From positions 2,108,001 through 2,172,000 of the forward strand of contig NZ_AP024850.1 of assembly GCF_024346675.1 (NCBI RefSeq): a stretch of 64,000 nucleotides of DNA. The letters are read 5' to 3'. Under the pieces are notes generated by a model. It worked only from the letters and a program-made list of their open reading frames with translations. It was not told the DNA's origin and did not search any database. This document shows, one piece after another, positions 55,791 to 64,000 of the stretch (position 1 is the stretch's first letter; each line of letters starts with the position of its first letter). A program made the translations under genes and the position numbers. The DNA is from Photobacterium sanguinicancri (GTDB lineage: Bacteria > Pseudomonadota > Gammaproteobacteria > Enterobacterales > Vibrionaceae).

Positions 55791-57884
55791 GTGTTTAAAT
55801 CTATTAAAACACGAATTGCGGTCAGTGCTGGCCTAGCAATGGTATTCACACTTAGCATTGCAATGGCTTTTACAACCTATTCATTTAGTAACGTCCAACA
55901 GCAAATCACAGAACAAGTTTCTGAGCAGCTAACCCAAGCGACAAAAGATAACCTGCTTGCCACCGCTAAAGAACAAAGTAACACGCTAAATAGCCAGCTA
56001 GCACCTGTACTTGCGAACCTAGATCAGCTTCGTGCCATGCTGGAATTAAGCAGTACGGCTAACGCTAGTGCTGACTTACTGGTCGATCAATTTATCGCTG
56101 GCTTAAAAACCCAAGATGAAAGCGTCTTTGCAGGTTATATGGTTTGGGAAGATAAAGTATGGAGCGATGCGATAACAAGCAATGGTATGGCATCGATTAA
56201 CGAACAAGGCTATTTATCTCCATTTTTCTCTCCAACATCTTCTGGCGGCTTCGAGCCAGCAGCAATGGCTTCGTTCCGCAACCAAGCACTTAATAACAAT
56301 GGTGAACGTATTGATGAATGGCATTTAGCGCCATTTGAATCTGGCCAAACTTTTGTAATGGAACCTTATTACTACGATGTTCGTGGTAATAAAGAACTGA
56401 TTACGACTATCAGCCAGCCACTAAAAGTGAACGGAAAAATTGTTGGCTCGTTAGGTTTTGACTGGTCACTTGCTGAATTCCAAGGCCAAAGTGAACAGCT
56501 TGCTCGTGATCTATTTCAAGGCCAGGGCGATGTAATGATTACCTCATGGGAAGGCAATGTTATGGCTCATAGCAAAAAAGCCTCCGATGTAGGCCGTAAG
56601 GTATCCGGTGAGACGCAACAGCAATGGGCGAACATCCAAGCGCTTGCCTCGACTAACCGTAACGAACTACTCACCATTGGTAATGAAATGGTCGCGGTAT
56701 CTTCTGTTAACACCACAGGCAACCCTTGGATTGTTCTCGTATCTATCCCTTCAGAAGTATTGGTTAAAGATGTTACTCAGTTTACCAACTGGAGCGAAAC
56801 GCAGAGTGAACAAGCGATCTCGAAAGGTATTCTCGCTGGCGTATTGGCGGCAATCGCAGGCATTGTTGCTATGTTCGTACTCGCGACTCGTATTGGCAAT
56901 ACTATGGCTGAGCTGGTTGATCGCATGCGTGATATTGCAGAAGGTGAAGGTGATTTAACTCGCCGCATTCAAATCAATAGCGCCGATGAAACAGGCCAAC
57001 TGGCACAATGGTTCAATACCTTCTTAGGCCGAATGCAAGACACATTGCGCCATGCAACATCCACAGCGGAAAGTGTTGACGCAAACGCTAGCTCGGGTCG
57101 AATTAAAGCAGAAGAAGCCAAAGATAAACTGATGACCCAGCTAAATGAAGTGAACTCTTTAGCAACAGCCATCAATGAAATGAGTGCGACAGCCCAAGAA
57201 GTGGCAAACTCAGCCGTTCAAGCTGCAACAGCCGCTAACCAAGTTCAAACAAGTAGCCAAGATGGTATTGCGAAAATGGACTACGCAGCAACATCAGTCA
57301 CCCAACTGGCTGAGCGCATTCACAACGCACAAGACCAAATTCAAAGTCTAGCCGCTTCAAGCGCCGCTATTCAGAGCATCTTGTCTGAAATCGGTGGTAT
57401 TGCCGATCAAACCAATTTACTGGCATTGAATGCCGCAATTGAAGCTGCGCGCGCAGGTGAATATGGCCGAGGCTTTGCTGTTGTTGCTGACGAAGTTCGG
57501 AATTTAGCAAACCGTACTCAAAAATCGACAGAAGAAATTCAAGGCATGCTGGCTCGTCTAGAAGATGAAACACAATCGATTGTGTCGTTAATGGTAGAAA
57601 GCCAACAACAAGCATCAGATACGCGTGAAGAAACACAAGCGGCTCAAATTGCACTTGAAGAAATCAACGCAGCTATCAATGTGATTAACGATATGAACAA
57701 CCAGATTGCCTCTGCCGCTGAAGAGCAAAGCTCTGTGACGGAGGAAGTGAACCGTAATGTTGTCATCATCAACGAAACCGCAACCGATGCGATGGACAGT
57801 ATGAATGACTCTGCAGACATCACTATTCGCCTTGCTGATAGCGCAACAGATTTACGTAAAGAGTTAAATAACTTCCGTACCTAA
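55791..57884 (+). CDS. Methyl-accepting chemotaxis protein with dCache sensor
   Basis: This 697-residue receptor starts at GTG 55791, six bases after GAGGG. TM1 spans residues about 10-28, a periplasmic dCache-like ligand domain (about 40-330) follows, TM2 near 345-367, HAMP near 370-420, and the cytoplasmic hairpin contains the highly conserved tip [37 protein letters not shown]. Glutamine and glutamate methylation-type sites flank it. The ligand is unknown. It is a single-gene unit with a terminator. Confidence 0.9.
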   Translation: MFKSIKTRIAVSAGLAMVFTLSIAMAFTTYSFSNVQQQITEQVSEQLTQATKDNLLATAKEQSNTLNSQLAPVLANLDQLRAMLELSSTANASADLLVDQFIAGLKTQDESVFAGYMVWEDKVWSDAITSNGMASINEQGYLSPFFSPTSSGGFEPAAMASFRNQALNNNGERIDEWHLAPFESGQTFVMEPYYYDVRGNKELITTISQPLKVNGKIVGSLGFDWSLAEFQGQSEQLARDLFQGQGDVMITSWEGNVMAHSKKASDVGRKVSGETQQQWANIQALASTNRNELLTIGNEMVAVSSVNTTGNPWIVLVSIPSEVLVKDVTQFTNWSETQSEQAISKGILAGVLAAIAGIVAMFVLATRIGNTMAELVDRMRDIAEGEGDLTRRIQINSADETGQLAQWFNTFLGRMQDTLRHATSTAESVDANASSGRIKAEEAKDKLMTQLNEVNSLATAINEMSATAQEVANSAVQAATAANQVQTSSQDGIAKMDYAATSVTQLAERIHNAQDQIQSLAASSAAIQSILSEIGGIADQTNLLALNAAIEAARAGEYGRGFAVVADEVRNLANRTQKSTEEIQGMLARLEDETQSIVSLMVESQQQASDTREETQAAQIALEEINAAINVINDMNNQIASAAEEQSSVTEEVNRNVVIINETATDAMDSMNDSADITIRLADSATDLRKELNNFRT

Positions 57885-58222
57885 CCTGCTGCTATCATTA
57901 AATTTAAATAGTAATAAAAGCCAGTTAACCCTGTTAGCTGGCTTTTTCTTCTTCAAGCGCCATATACTCCAAAAAACTTACCGGCTGACTCAAGATCACA
58001 ATTCTTTTAATTGTCCCCCAAGTTACAGATAACTTAACGTTAATTTAGATAACTAGCATCTTTTCACTTTTATTAATAACCGTCATAATTATTCCGAAAG
58101 CCAATCAGTTACCACTCTTATGTAAAGAGTAAGGTACTCATCAAACTTGGTATTTTTAATACAATAAAACGTGCTGGTTAGCCAGATTGCTATAAATCAA
58201 TAATTATAAAGATTACGCAGAC
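57885..58222. other. 338-bp gap between the chemoreceptor and metalloprotease genes
   Basis: The terminator at 57916-57950 comes first. Beyond it I see only AT-rich promoter-like sequence. Confidence 0.5.
57916..57950 (+). terminator. Terminator of the chemoreceptor gene
   Basis: AAAGCCAGTTAAC/GTTAGCTGGCTTT is followed by five T. Confidence 0.8.
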
Positions 58223-61200
58223 ATGAAGATTACTAAGCCTTTATTTATCATAACCTCCTTGGTGCTTCTTGCCGCTTGTGGCGGAGAGTCAGGTAGTGAT
58301 GCAAACACACAAAAACCAGTGACACCCAGCATTCCCGTAGAACCAGAAAAACCTGATGTGACCAAACCTATGCCGCCAGTTTCCCAGCTACGCTTACTGG
58401 CAACCGCAGAAACATCGGTGACCTTAGGTTGGCAAGACGCTCACAACGCATCAGGCTACTATGTAAACCGTGACGGACAACAAATCTCGGTGATCAAAAA
58501 AGGTTTCCACGCATTTACAGACAATGGCTTAACCGCTAACCAAAGCTACCTCTATGAAGTCTTAAGCTTTAATGATGATGGTAAAGTATCTGAACCGATT
58601 AGCTTTAAAGCCACACCACAAGCCAACGATGCGCCTGAGATTACCAGTCAGCCGACACCAATTGTGTTAGCTGCGGATGCACCTCATGGTTACTCAGTAA
58701 GTCAAATACTCGCGACAGATAAAAACCATGACCCTCTGACTTACCACCTTGCTACTGCTGATGCTCAACGTTTCTTTAGCATTAATGAACAAGGGATACT
58801 TTCGGTAAAAGCCTCCCCTATTGAACTGGCCAATAAAGTCATGCAAGTGCTGGTTGAAGTCAGTGATGGATTAAGCGTTTCAACTACCGAGTTGAAACTT
58901 GGCTTTATCAGTAAGGAACAAAAAGGGGTACACCGCGAGGTATATACTGGTGCCAACATGCATGGCAACCTTGCTTCGCTAAAAGTTCACCCGACCTATC
59001 CGCAAGCCCCTTCTTCGGTCAGCACTGAAGCAAGCTTTTCATCACCACGTAATACCGCAAACTGGTACGGACAGCGTATGTCTGCCTATATCATTCCCCC
59101 CGTTACCGGAGACTATCAATTCTGGATAGCAGCAGATGATGAAGCTGAACTGCTGCTAAGTAGCACCACAAGTGAAAAAGACTTCACTAAGATAGCCGCA
59201 GCCCCAACGCACACGTCGATCAACCAGTGGGATAAAAGTCCTGAACAACAATCTAAACTGATCACGCTCGAAGCGGGCAAGCCTTATTTGTTGCGTGCGA
59301 TAATGGCAGAAGGGAGTGGTGCTGATTTTGTCGATGTCGCTTGGGCCATCCCAGAGGGTACGCGAGAGATCATTGCTAATGAATTCCTACTCCAACCTGT
59401 TGATACCGAAAACCCAACGCCCATCAGCAACTTTAACTGGCTGAAAAAAAGCAAAAATGACATTTTACTAGAGTGGTTAGCAGCCTCTGACAATGTCGGC
59501 GTCGATCACTACGCCGTTTATAACAATGGCAAGCTACTCAAAACAGTCAATGGGCTAAGCCTTGAGTTAACAGGGCTAACAAGCAACACCCGCTATAACA
59601 TTACCGTCAAAGCCGTTGATAAGGCGGGGAATGAATCAGCAAGCAGCCAAACTGGGGTCATTATCATTAACGATATTATCCCACCATCTCCAGTCACTCA
59701 GGTTACGCTAACCAATATCAGTCACGATGGCTTGACGGTTAACTGGATGGCACCTGGCGATGCGCGCCAAGCTAACCTACTCTACAAAATTTATGCAAAT
59801 GGCAAACTTGTCGGCCAAACATATGCTACTCACTACCCACTAACGGCACTCGAAGCAAACCGACGCTATAAAATCCAAGTTGAGGCCATCGATACGGCGG
59901 GTAATAGCAGCGAGTTATCAAGTGAACAACAAGCCACAACATTGGAGCTAGCGGCAGGTACACCGACCTTTAACTATGCTTCTTTTACGTTTGCTTTTGC
60001 AACCAATAGCCTCGCTAACAGTCAAGTGGGTACGCTTTCTTATACCAGTAACAATACCCCAGCCTTTACCATCGAATCAGGTAACAATGAGGGTTACTTC
60101 GCTATCGATGACCAAGGCAATATCAAGCTAGTAAAAGCACTTTCAGCGACAACGAGTGCCAATACGCCAAGCTTTTTGCTCACAGTTCAAATTAAAGATG
60201 GTGCTTTAAGTACCACATCGAAGGTTAAAGTCGTTACCCTTGCCGCTGCACAACTGCAACAACAAGGCGTGCTTCAACAAGTTTGGACGGGGATTTCTGG
60301 CAACTCAATCAACGACATCAACACCCTAGCACCAGTTTCATCGCAAAACGTGCTGCCTCAATTTAAAAGTATTGCTGGTATGGGTGATAACTATGGCCAG
60401 AAAATATCAGGCTATTTGCGCGTACCCGAAACAGGGCTATATAACTTCTGGATTGCCTCTGACGATGGTAGCGAACTGCGCATTAGTGAAGATCTAACGC
60501 CAGAGAAAGGCGTTGTCACTGCACGAATCAATGGCTATACCTCTATCGACAACTGGAGTAACAACAACCAAGTTACCAAAAATATTCAGCTTAATGCAGG
60601 GCAACTTTACTACATTGAAGCCATGCACAAAGAAGGCGGTGGTGGTGATCACTTATCGGTGGCATGGCAAGGGCCAAGTATTACTAAGCAGCTATTAAAA
60701 GGTGATTACTTAATCCCGCATAGTAGTCTCTACCCTGCGATAGCAATCATCGAAAATGGTTATCAGAGTGGCTTAACCAGCAATGGCAATCAAATCACTA
60801 TTGATTTCTTACTTGACCAAAGCGCGGTCGATAGCGATGTATGGGTCTATTACGGTGAAAGGGATGCTGGCAATAATTCTCAAGGCTGGCAATACCGCAT
60901 CAAACTTAGCGATTTAAGAGAAGGTAAAAACAGAGCAATATTAGACAATATCCTCCCCGGCCGTCGTTACTATGTGCGTATTGAAACACAAGGTGCCGCG
61001 GGAAGCTCATGGACATCAACCCCAGTGATTATCGATACAGTCGTGATCGATGAAAGCAAGGTAGCAGGTGAAGCACTACCGCGTTCAATTGCGCTATCGG
61101 TCACCCATGAAGGCAAGCAATACAACCTTTCGCTGACCAAGCATTCTGTACGTTCGCCGCATTATCAGTTACTCACTTACGATGAAAGACGCGAACAACA

Positions 61201-63022
61201 GTTCATGCCTGTTGTGCCTATGCCTGAAGTACGCACGTACCGCGGCATTGTAGATAATGATCCAACGCTCACTGTAACAGGTGCTGTAGATTCAAATGGC
61301 AAAATGTACCTCTCTTTATGGGGCGGGGATCGTCTTCGCTGGACTCATGACATCAGTATCAAAGATCGCATTAACAAAGATGCGCTGGGTAATAGCGAAA
61401 TCACTAATGACGAGCTCATCATCGATTTTGATATGCCTGTCATGACCAATAATCGTTTGTACTTGCCACAACCTGGGCTTGATTTTCATAACAACCTAGG
61501 GCGAATCACCTTCACTCACAACAACTCGCAGTTCGTTGCAAACGCAGGTAGCAACATCATCAATGCTGTTGCTCAAATGGAAGGGCATATTAATGAGCTC
61601 GATTACACGTGGGCACAAAAAACGGGCCTACGTTGGGATATCGCACGCTCACTGATTGAAGTGAATGGTGATTCAAGCAAAGCCACAGATCCTCGCCCTG
61701 CTGCAAGAGACGCTGCAAACTTTTCAATTCAGTTTCAAGATTCGAAAAACGGTGGCTATTGTTGGGGGGGCGGCGACTGGGTTGGCTGTATTGCCAACTA
61801 TCGAATGAACTGGGGCTTCACCCATGAAATTGGTCATAACTTTGGCTTAGGCCACGGCGAACAAACCGACAACAATGAACAAATCCAAACCCCGTCCACC
61901 CACATGGGTAACATGCAGGCATGGAAAACAACGGGTCGCTTACAACATGGCTCTAAGTTTAAAGCAGCAACAGCGCTGACCGATCCTATGCTACCTGCCA
62001 CATTTAAAGACTACATCACGGTATATCAAAATGAATCTGGCTCAGTTAATCCACTGGCCAACGACTTTGATGCCAACGGTGAAATATTACGCATCAGTCA
62101 CTTTGACCGCATGACAGCAAAAGGTGGCACAGTTACTCAAGTGGGTAACACCCTGCACTACACCCCACCAGCTGATTTTATCGGTGTCGATCAGCTCCTC
62201 TATACTGCAACAGATGGACAATTTGAAACCACAGGCCCAATTCAGATCCAAGTGATTAAGCGTGACATCGCTGGCAATTGGGATCTGGATACCTTAGATG
62301 GCAATACCATCAAGGATGGTTCAACTAATCACTACGATTTAACCGCGCCAGATATCGATAAGATTACAGGCAAAGATATTCTCAATACGCAAATCTCTGG
62401 ACCCGGTAATGACAACGGCCTCACGATTCCATTAATCGCGTCAACCAAGATGGAGAACGATGCGCTTGGTCATGCGTTATTGCCGCATACTCTAGATCCC
62501 GGCCATAAAAGCTTTACCGCTTCCATGTGGTTCAAAATGGGAAAAACAGAGGGTAATAAGCTACTGATCGGCAAATCGTCATCTGGCCCCAACAACATGC
62601 AGTACGGCGGTTGGGAAATTCGCTCTACTGCTACAGGCGTTGAAATGCAGGTCAGTTTCCGTGACCGACTGATGAAAGATAATAAAGTCATCATCAGCCA
62701 AGCAGCCTCCATTGATGATGAACAATGGCACCACGTAGCCATGATAATAGATCGCGAGAACAACAAGCTGCAAGGCTACTTAGATAATGTGATGTTTGAA
62801 GGGGACTTGCTCGCCAGCCAAGAGCCTATCATGGCGGCGATGAACAGCTCAGGCTACGGTGGTGGATCACCTTTCAAAGTGGGTGGACATACTGCGGTGG
62901 TTTGTGCAGAAAACCAAACCGAGAACTGCCCTATCACAGAGGTTCAAGCGTTTGATAGTGTCAAGGTGTACCACAAAGCACTGACAGAAAATGAAATAGC
63001 CACATTATTTACGGAGCATTAA
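58223..63022 (+). CDS. Large modular lipoprotein metalloprotease with PA14, FN3 and LamG-like domains
   Basis: The 1599-residue protein has a lipoprotein signal (LVLLAAC, Cys at about residue 19). Modules in order: FN3 (about 50-135), cadherin-like (about 140-230), PA14-like (about 232-392, with DYQFWIAADDEAELLL), two FN3 (about 400-480 and 488-572), another cadherin-like, second PA14-like (about 678-835, YNFWIASDDGSELRI), a protease domain with HEIGHNFGLGH (H1201, E1202, H1205, G1208, H1211; the HExxHxxGxxH metzincin zinc site), a possible Met-turn HMGNM near 1226-1230, an Ig/cadherin-like repeat, and LamG/concanavalin-like C-terminus (about 1347-1599). It may be surface-bound and act on glycoproteins or mucin (M66/StcE-like), but the M66 assignment is only by motif. 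Confidence 0.8.
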   Translation: MKITKPLFIITSLVLLAACGGESGSDANTQKPVTPSIPVEPEKPDVTKPMPPVSQLRLLATAETSVTLGWQDAHNASGYYVNRDGQQISVIKKGFHAFTDNGLTANQSYLYEVLSFNDDGKVSEPISFKATPQANDAPEITSQPTPIVLAADAPHGYSVSQILATDKNHDPLTYHLATADAQRFFSINEQGILSVKASPIELANKVMQVLVEVSDGLSVSTTELKLGFISKEQKGVHREVYTGANMHGNLASLKVHPTYPQAPSSVSTEASFSSPRNTANWYGQRMSAYIIPPVTGDYQFWIAADDEAELLLSSTTSEKDFTKIAAAPTHTSINQWDKSPEQQSKLITLEAGKPYLLRAIMAEGSGADFVDVAWAIPEGTREIIANEFLLQPVDTENPTPISNFNWLKKSKNDILLEWLAASDNVGVDHYAVYNNGKLLKTVNGLSLELTGLTSNTRYNITVKAVDKAGNESASSQTGVIIINDIIPPSPVTQVTLTNISHDGLTVNWMAPGDARQANLLYKIYANGKLVGQTYATHYPLTALEANRRYKIQVEAIDTAGNSSELSSEQQATTLELAAGTPTFNYASFTFAFATNSLANSQVGTLSYTSNNTPAFTIESGNNEGYFAIDDQGNIKLVKALSATTSANTPSFLLTVQIKDGALSTTSKVKVVTLAAAQLQQQGVLQQVWTGISGNSINDINTLAPVSSQNVLPQFKSIAGMGDNYGQKISGYLRVPETGLYNFWIASDDGSELRISEDLTPEKGVVTARINGYTSIDNWSNNNQVTKNIQLNAGQLYYIEAMHKEGGGGDHLSVAWQGPSITKQLLKGDYLIPHSSLYPAIAIIENGYQSGLTSNGNQITIDFLLDQSAVDSDVWVYYGERDAGNNSQGWQYRIKLSDLREGKNRAILDNILPGRRYYVRIETQGAAGSSWTSTPVIIDTVVIDESKVAGEALPRSIALSVTHEGKQYNLSLTKHSVRSPHYQLLTYDERREQQFMPVVPMPEVRTYRGIVDNDPTLTVTGAVDSNGKMYLSLWGGDRLRWTHDISIKDRINKDALGNSEITNDELIIDFDMPVMTNNRLYLPQPGLDFHNNLGRITFTHNNSQFVANAGSNIINAVAQMEGHINELDYTWAQKTGLRWDIARSLIEVNGDSSKATDPRPAARDAANFSIQFQDSKNGGYCWGGGDWVGCIANYRMNWGFTHEIGHNFGLGHGEQTDNNEQIQTPSTHMGNMQAWKTTGRLQHGSKFKAATALTDPMLPATFKDYITVYQNESGSVNPLANDFDANGEILRISHFDRMTAKGGTVTQVGNTLHYTPPADFIGVDQLLYTATDGQFETTGPIQIQVIKRDIAGNWDLDTLDGNTIKDGSTNHYDLTAPDIDKITGKDILNTQISGPGNDNGLTIPLIASTKMENDALGHALLPHTLDPGHKSFTASMWFKMGKTEGNKLLIGKSSSGPNNMQYGGWEIRSTATGVEMQVSFRDRLMKDNKVIISQAASIDDEQWHHVAMIIDRENNKLQGYLDNVMFEGDLLASQEPIMAAMNSSGYGGGSPFKVGGHTAVVCAENQTENCPITEVQAFDSVKVYHKALTENEIATLFTEH

Positions 63023-63300
63023 TCAGGACTAACATTTAGTTTTAGCTGAATTACAACGCACGGGCTCATGCTTTTGAGCCCGTAGCACAGCGGCCAAACG
63101 GCTTATTCCCCCCTTAAATTAGCTAATCTCTTTTCTTTTCTGGTTTTTCCAACCAACTACCTTCTGTGACTTACCTCTCACATCTGTTCTTTATCGAATT
63201 TATCTGTATAATTCGCCGCCTAATAATTCGTGCTTTCATTTCTGTTGATTTGGCATATCTGACTAAGCAATTAGCCCATCTTATACCTAGGAATACTTCT

Positions 63301-64000
63301 TTGATCTCAACCGCTAACATCACCATGCAATTCGGCGCCGAGCCTTTATTTGAAAACATTTCTGCTAAGTTTGGTAACGGTAACCGTTACGGCTTAATCG
63401 GAGCCAATGGATGTGGTAAATCAACGTTCATGAAGATTCTTAGTGGTGCACTAACGCCAAGCTCTGGCAATGTGTCGATCACCCCTGGACTTAAGCTTGG
63501 CGTACTTAGCCAAGATCAGTTTGCTTTCGAGCAACACAACGTTATCGACGTTGTGATCATGGGCGACCGAAAACTATGGGAAGTCAAAAAAGAACGTGAC
63601 CGTATTTACTCTCTACCAGAGATGAGTGAAGAAGACGGCATGAAAGTTGCTGAACTTGAAAGCGAATTCGCTGAAATGGACGGCTACACAGCAGAAAGCC
63701 GTGCTGGCGATATTTTGCTACAAGCGGGTATCGAAGAAGAATTCCACTTCGGTCTAATGCAGCAAGTAGCACCAGGCTGGAAACTGCGTGTGTTACTTGC
63801 ACAAGCACTTTTCGCAAACCCAGATATTTTGTTACTAGATGAACCAACAAACAACTTGGATATTCATACTATTAACTGGCTGGCTGAAGAACTGAATCAA
63901 CGTAAGTGTACAATGATCATCATCTCGCATGACCGTCACTTCTTAAATTCAGTTTGTACTCACATGGCAGACATCGACTATGGTGAGCTGCGCATTTATC
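63301..64000 (+). CDS. ybiT: ABC-F ATPase, YbiT type, 5' part
   Basis: The frame starts at TTG 63301 with AGGA about nine bases before and runs open to the right edge (233 codons seen). The N-terminus [20 protein letters not shown] and Walker [10 protein letters not shown] are followed by LSQDQFAF and signature-like [13 protein letters not shown], Walker [15 protein letters not shown] and switch IISHDRHF. This order of blocks fits E. coli YbiT, an ABC-F ATPase thought to act on ribosomes. The second ABC domain lies outside the window. Confidence 0.88.
   Translation, partial: MISTANITMQFGAEPLFENISAKFGNGNRYGLIGANGCGKSTFMKILSGALTPSSGNVSITPGLKLGVLSQDQFAFEQHNVIDVVIMGDRKLWEVKKERDRIYSLPEMSEEDGMKVAELESEFAEMDGYTAESRAGDILLQAGIEEEFHFGLMQQVAPGWKLRVLLAQALFANPDILLLDEPTNNLDIHTINWLAEELNQRKCTMIIISHDRHFLNSVCTHMADIDYGELRIY

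Noticed and set aside
1..64000. Possible genomic island, prophage or CRISPR
   Set aside because: No integrase, transposase, phage gene, tRNA or regularly spaced repeat was seen, and base composition is steady.

Overview
The window looks like about 64 kb of chromosome from a marine gammaproteobacterium of the Vibrionaceae, most likely Photobacterium or a close relative. This is inferred from gene content and synteny, not from a marker gene. Supporting points are a complete hutWXZ / tonB-exbB-exbD-hutBCD haem-uptake locus, purR next to a TfoX/TfoY-type gene behind a c-di-GMP-I (GEMM) riboswitch, a PanP-type decarboxylase, a torR / torCAD TMAO-respiration locus, sodium-coupled transporters (MetP/MetS-type NSS, GltS) and several sensory proteins. 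Base composition is moderately AT-rich and fairly even. I found no rRNA, tRNA, CRISPR array, transposase or phage gene.

Layout: 1-4.2 kb, the end of an outer-membrane protein gene, an NSS transporter with its unlisted 33-residue small subunit, a small secreted protein and a DUF2860-like outer-membrane protein. 4.3-6.0 kb, panP. 6.4-11.9 kb, torR (minus) facing torC-torA-torD (plus), with a repeated TATTCACAT-type motif upstream of torC and torD. 12.4-18.0 kb, a small periplasmic protein, a small membrane protein and a two-gene RND efflux pump. 18.2-26.0 kb, haem uptake: hutZ, hutX and hutW on minus; tonB, exbB, exbD, hutB, hutC and hutD on plus, with a Fur-box-like sequence ahead of tonB. 26.4-28.5 kb, purR, then the GEMM riboswitch and tfoY. 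29.3-36.4 kb, an ynjABCDF-like operon with a TVP38-flavoprotein fusion gene between the ynjA and ynjB homologues. 36.5-38.7 kb, divergent punR/punC (purine nucleoside exporter). 39.1-42.1 kb, artPIQM arginine uptake behind an ARG-box-like sequence. 42.5-45.6 kb, a Cache-PAS-PAS-GGDEF-EAL protein with a DGDEF motif and an intact EAL domain.

45.7-51.6 kb holds small hypothetical genes, gltS, a DUF465 gene, an OFA-family MFS transporter and a PAP2-phosphatase/beta-barrel fusion. 52.4-54.7 kb is a di-haem peroxidase-like protein with a poly-C tract just after its signal peptide. 54.8-57.9 kb has a corrinoid adenosyltransferase and a chemoreceptor. 58.2-63.0 kb is a 1599-residue lipoprotein with PA14, FN3 and LamG-like modules and a HExxHxxGxxH metalloprotease site. 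63.3 kb to the end is the 5' part of a YbiT-type ABC-F gene.

Much of the window is recognisable transport, respiration and regulation. The parts most worth following up are the ynj locus with its inserted membrane-flavoprotein fusion, the modular metalloprotease lipoprotein, the PAP2-barrel fusion, the poly-C tract in the peroxidase gene, the shared motif in the tor locus, and the structured AT-rich gap upstream of gltS.
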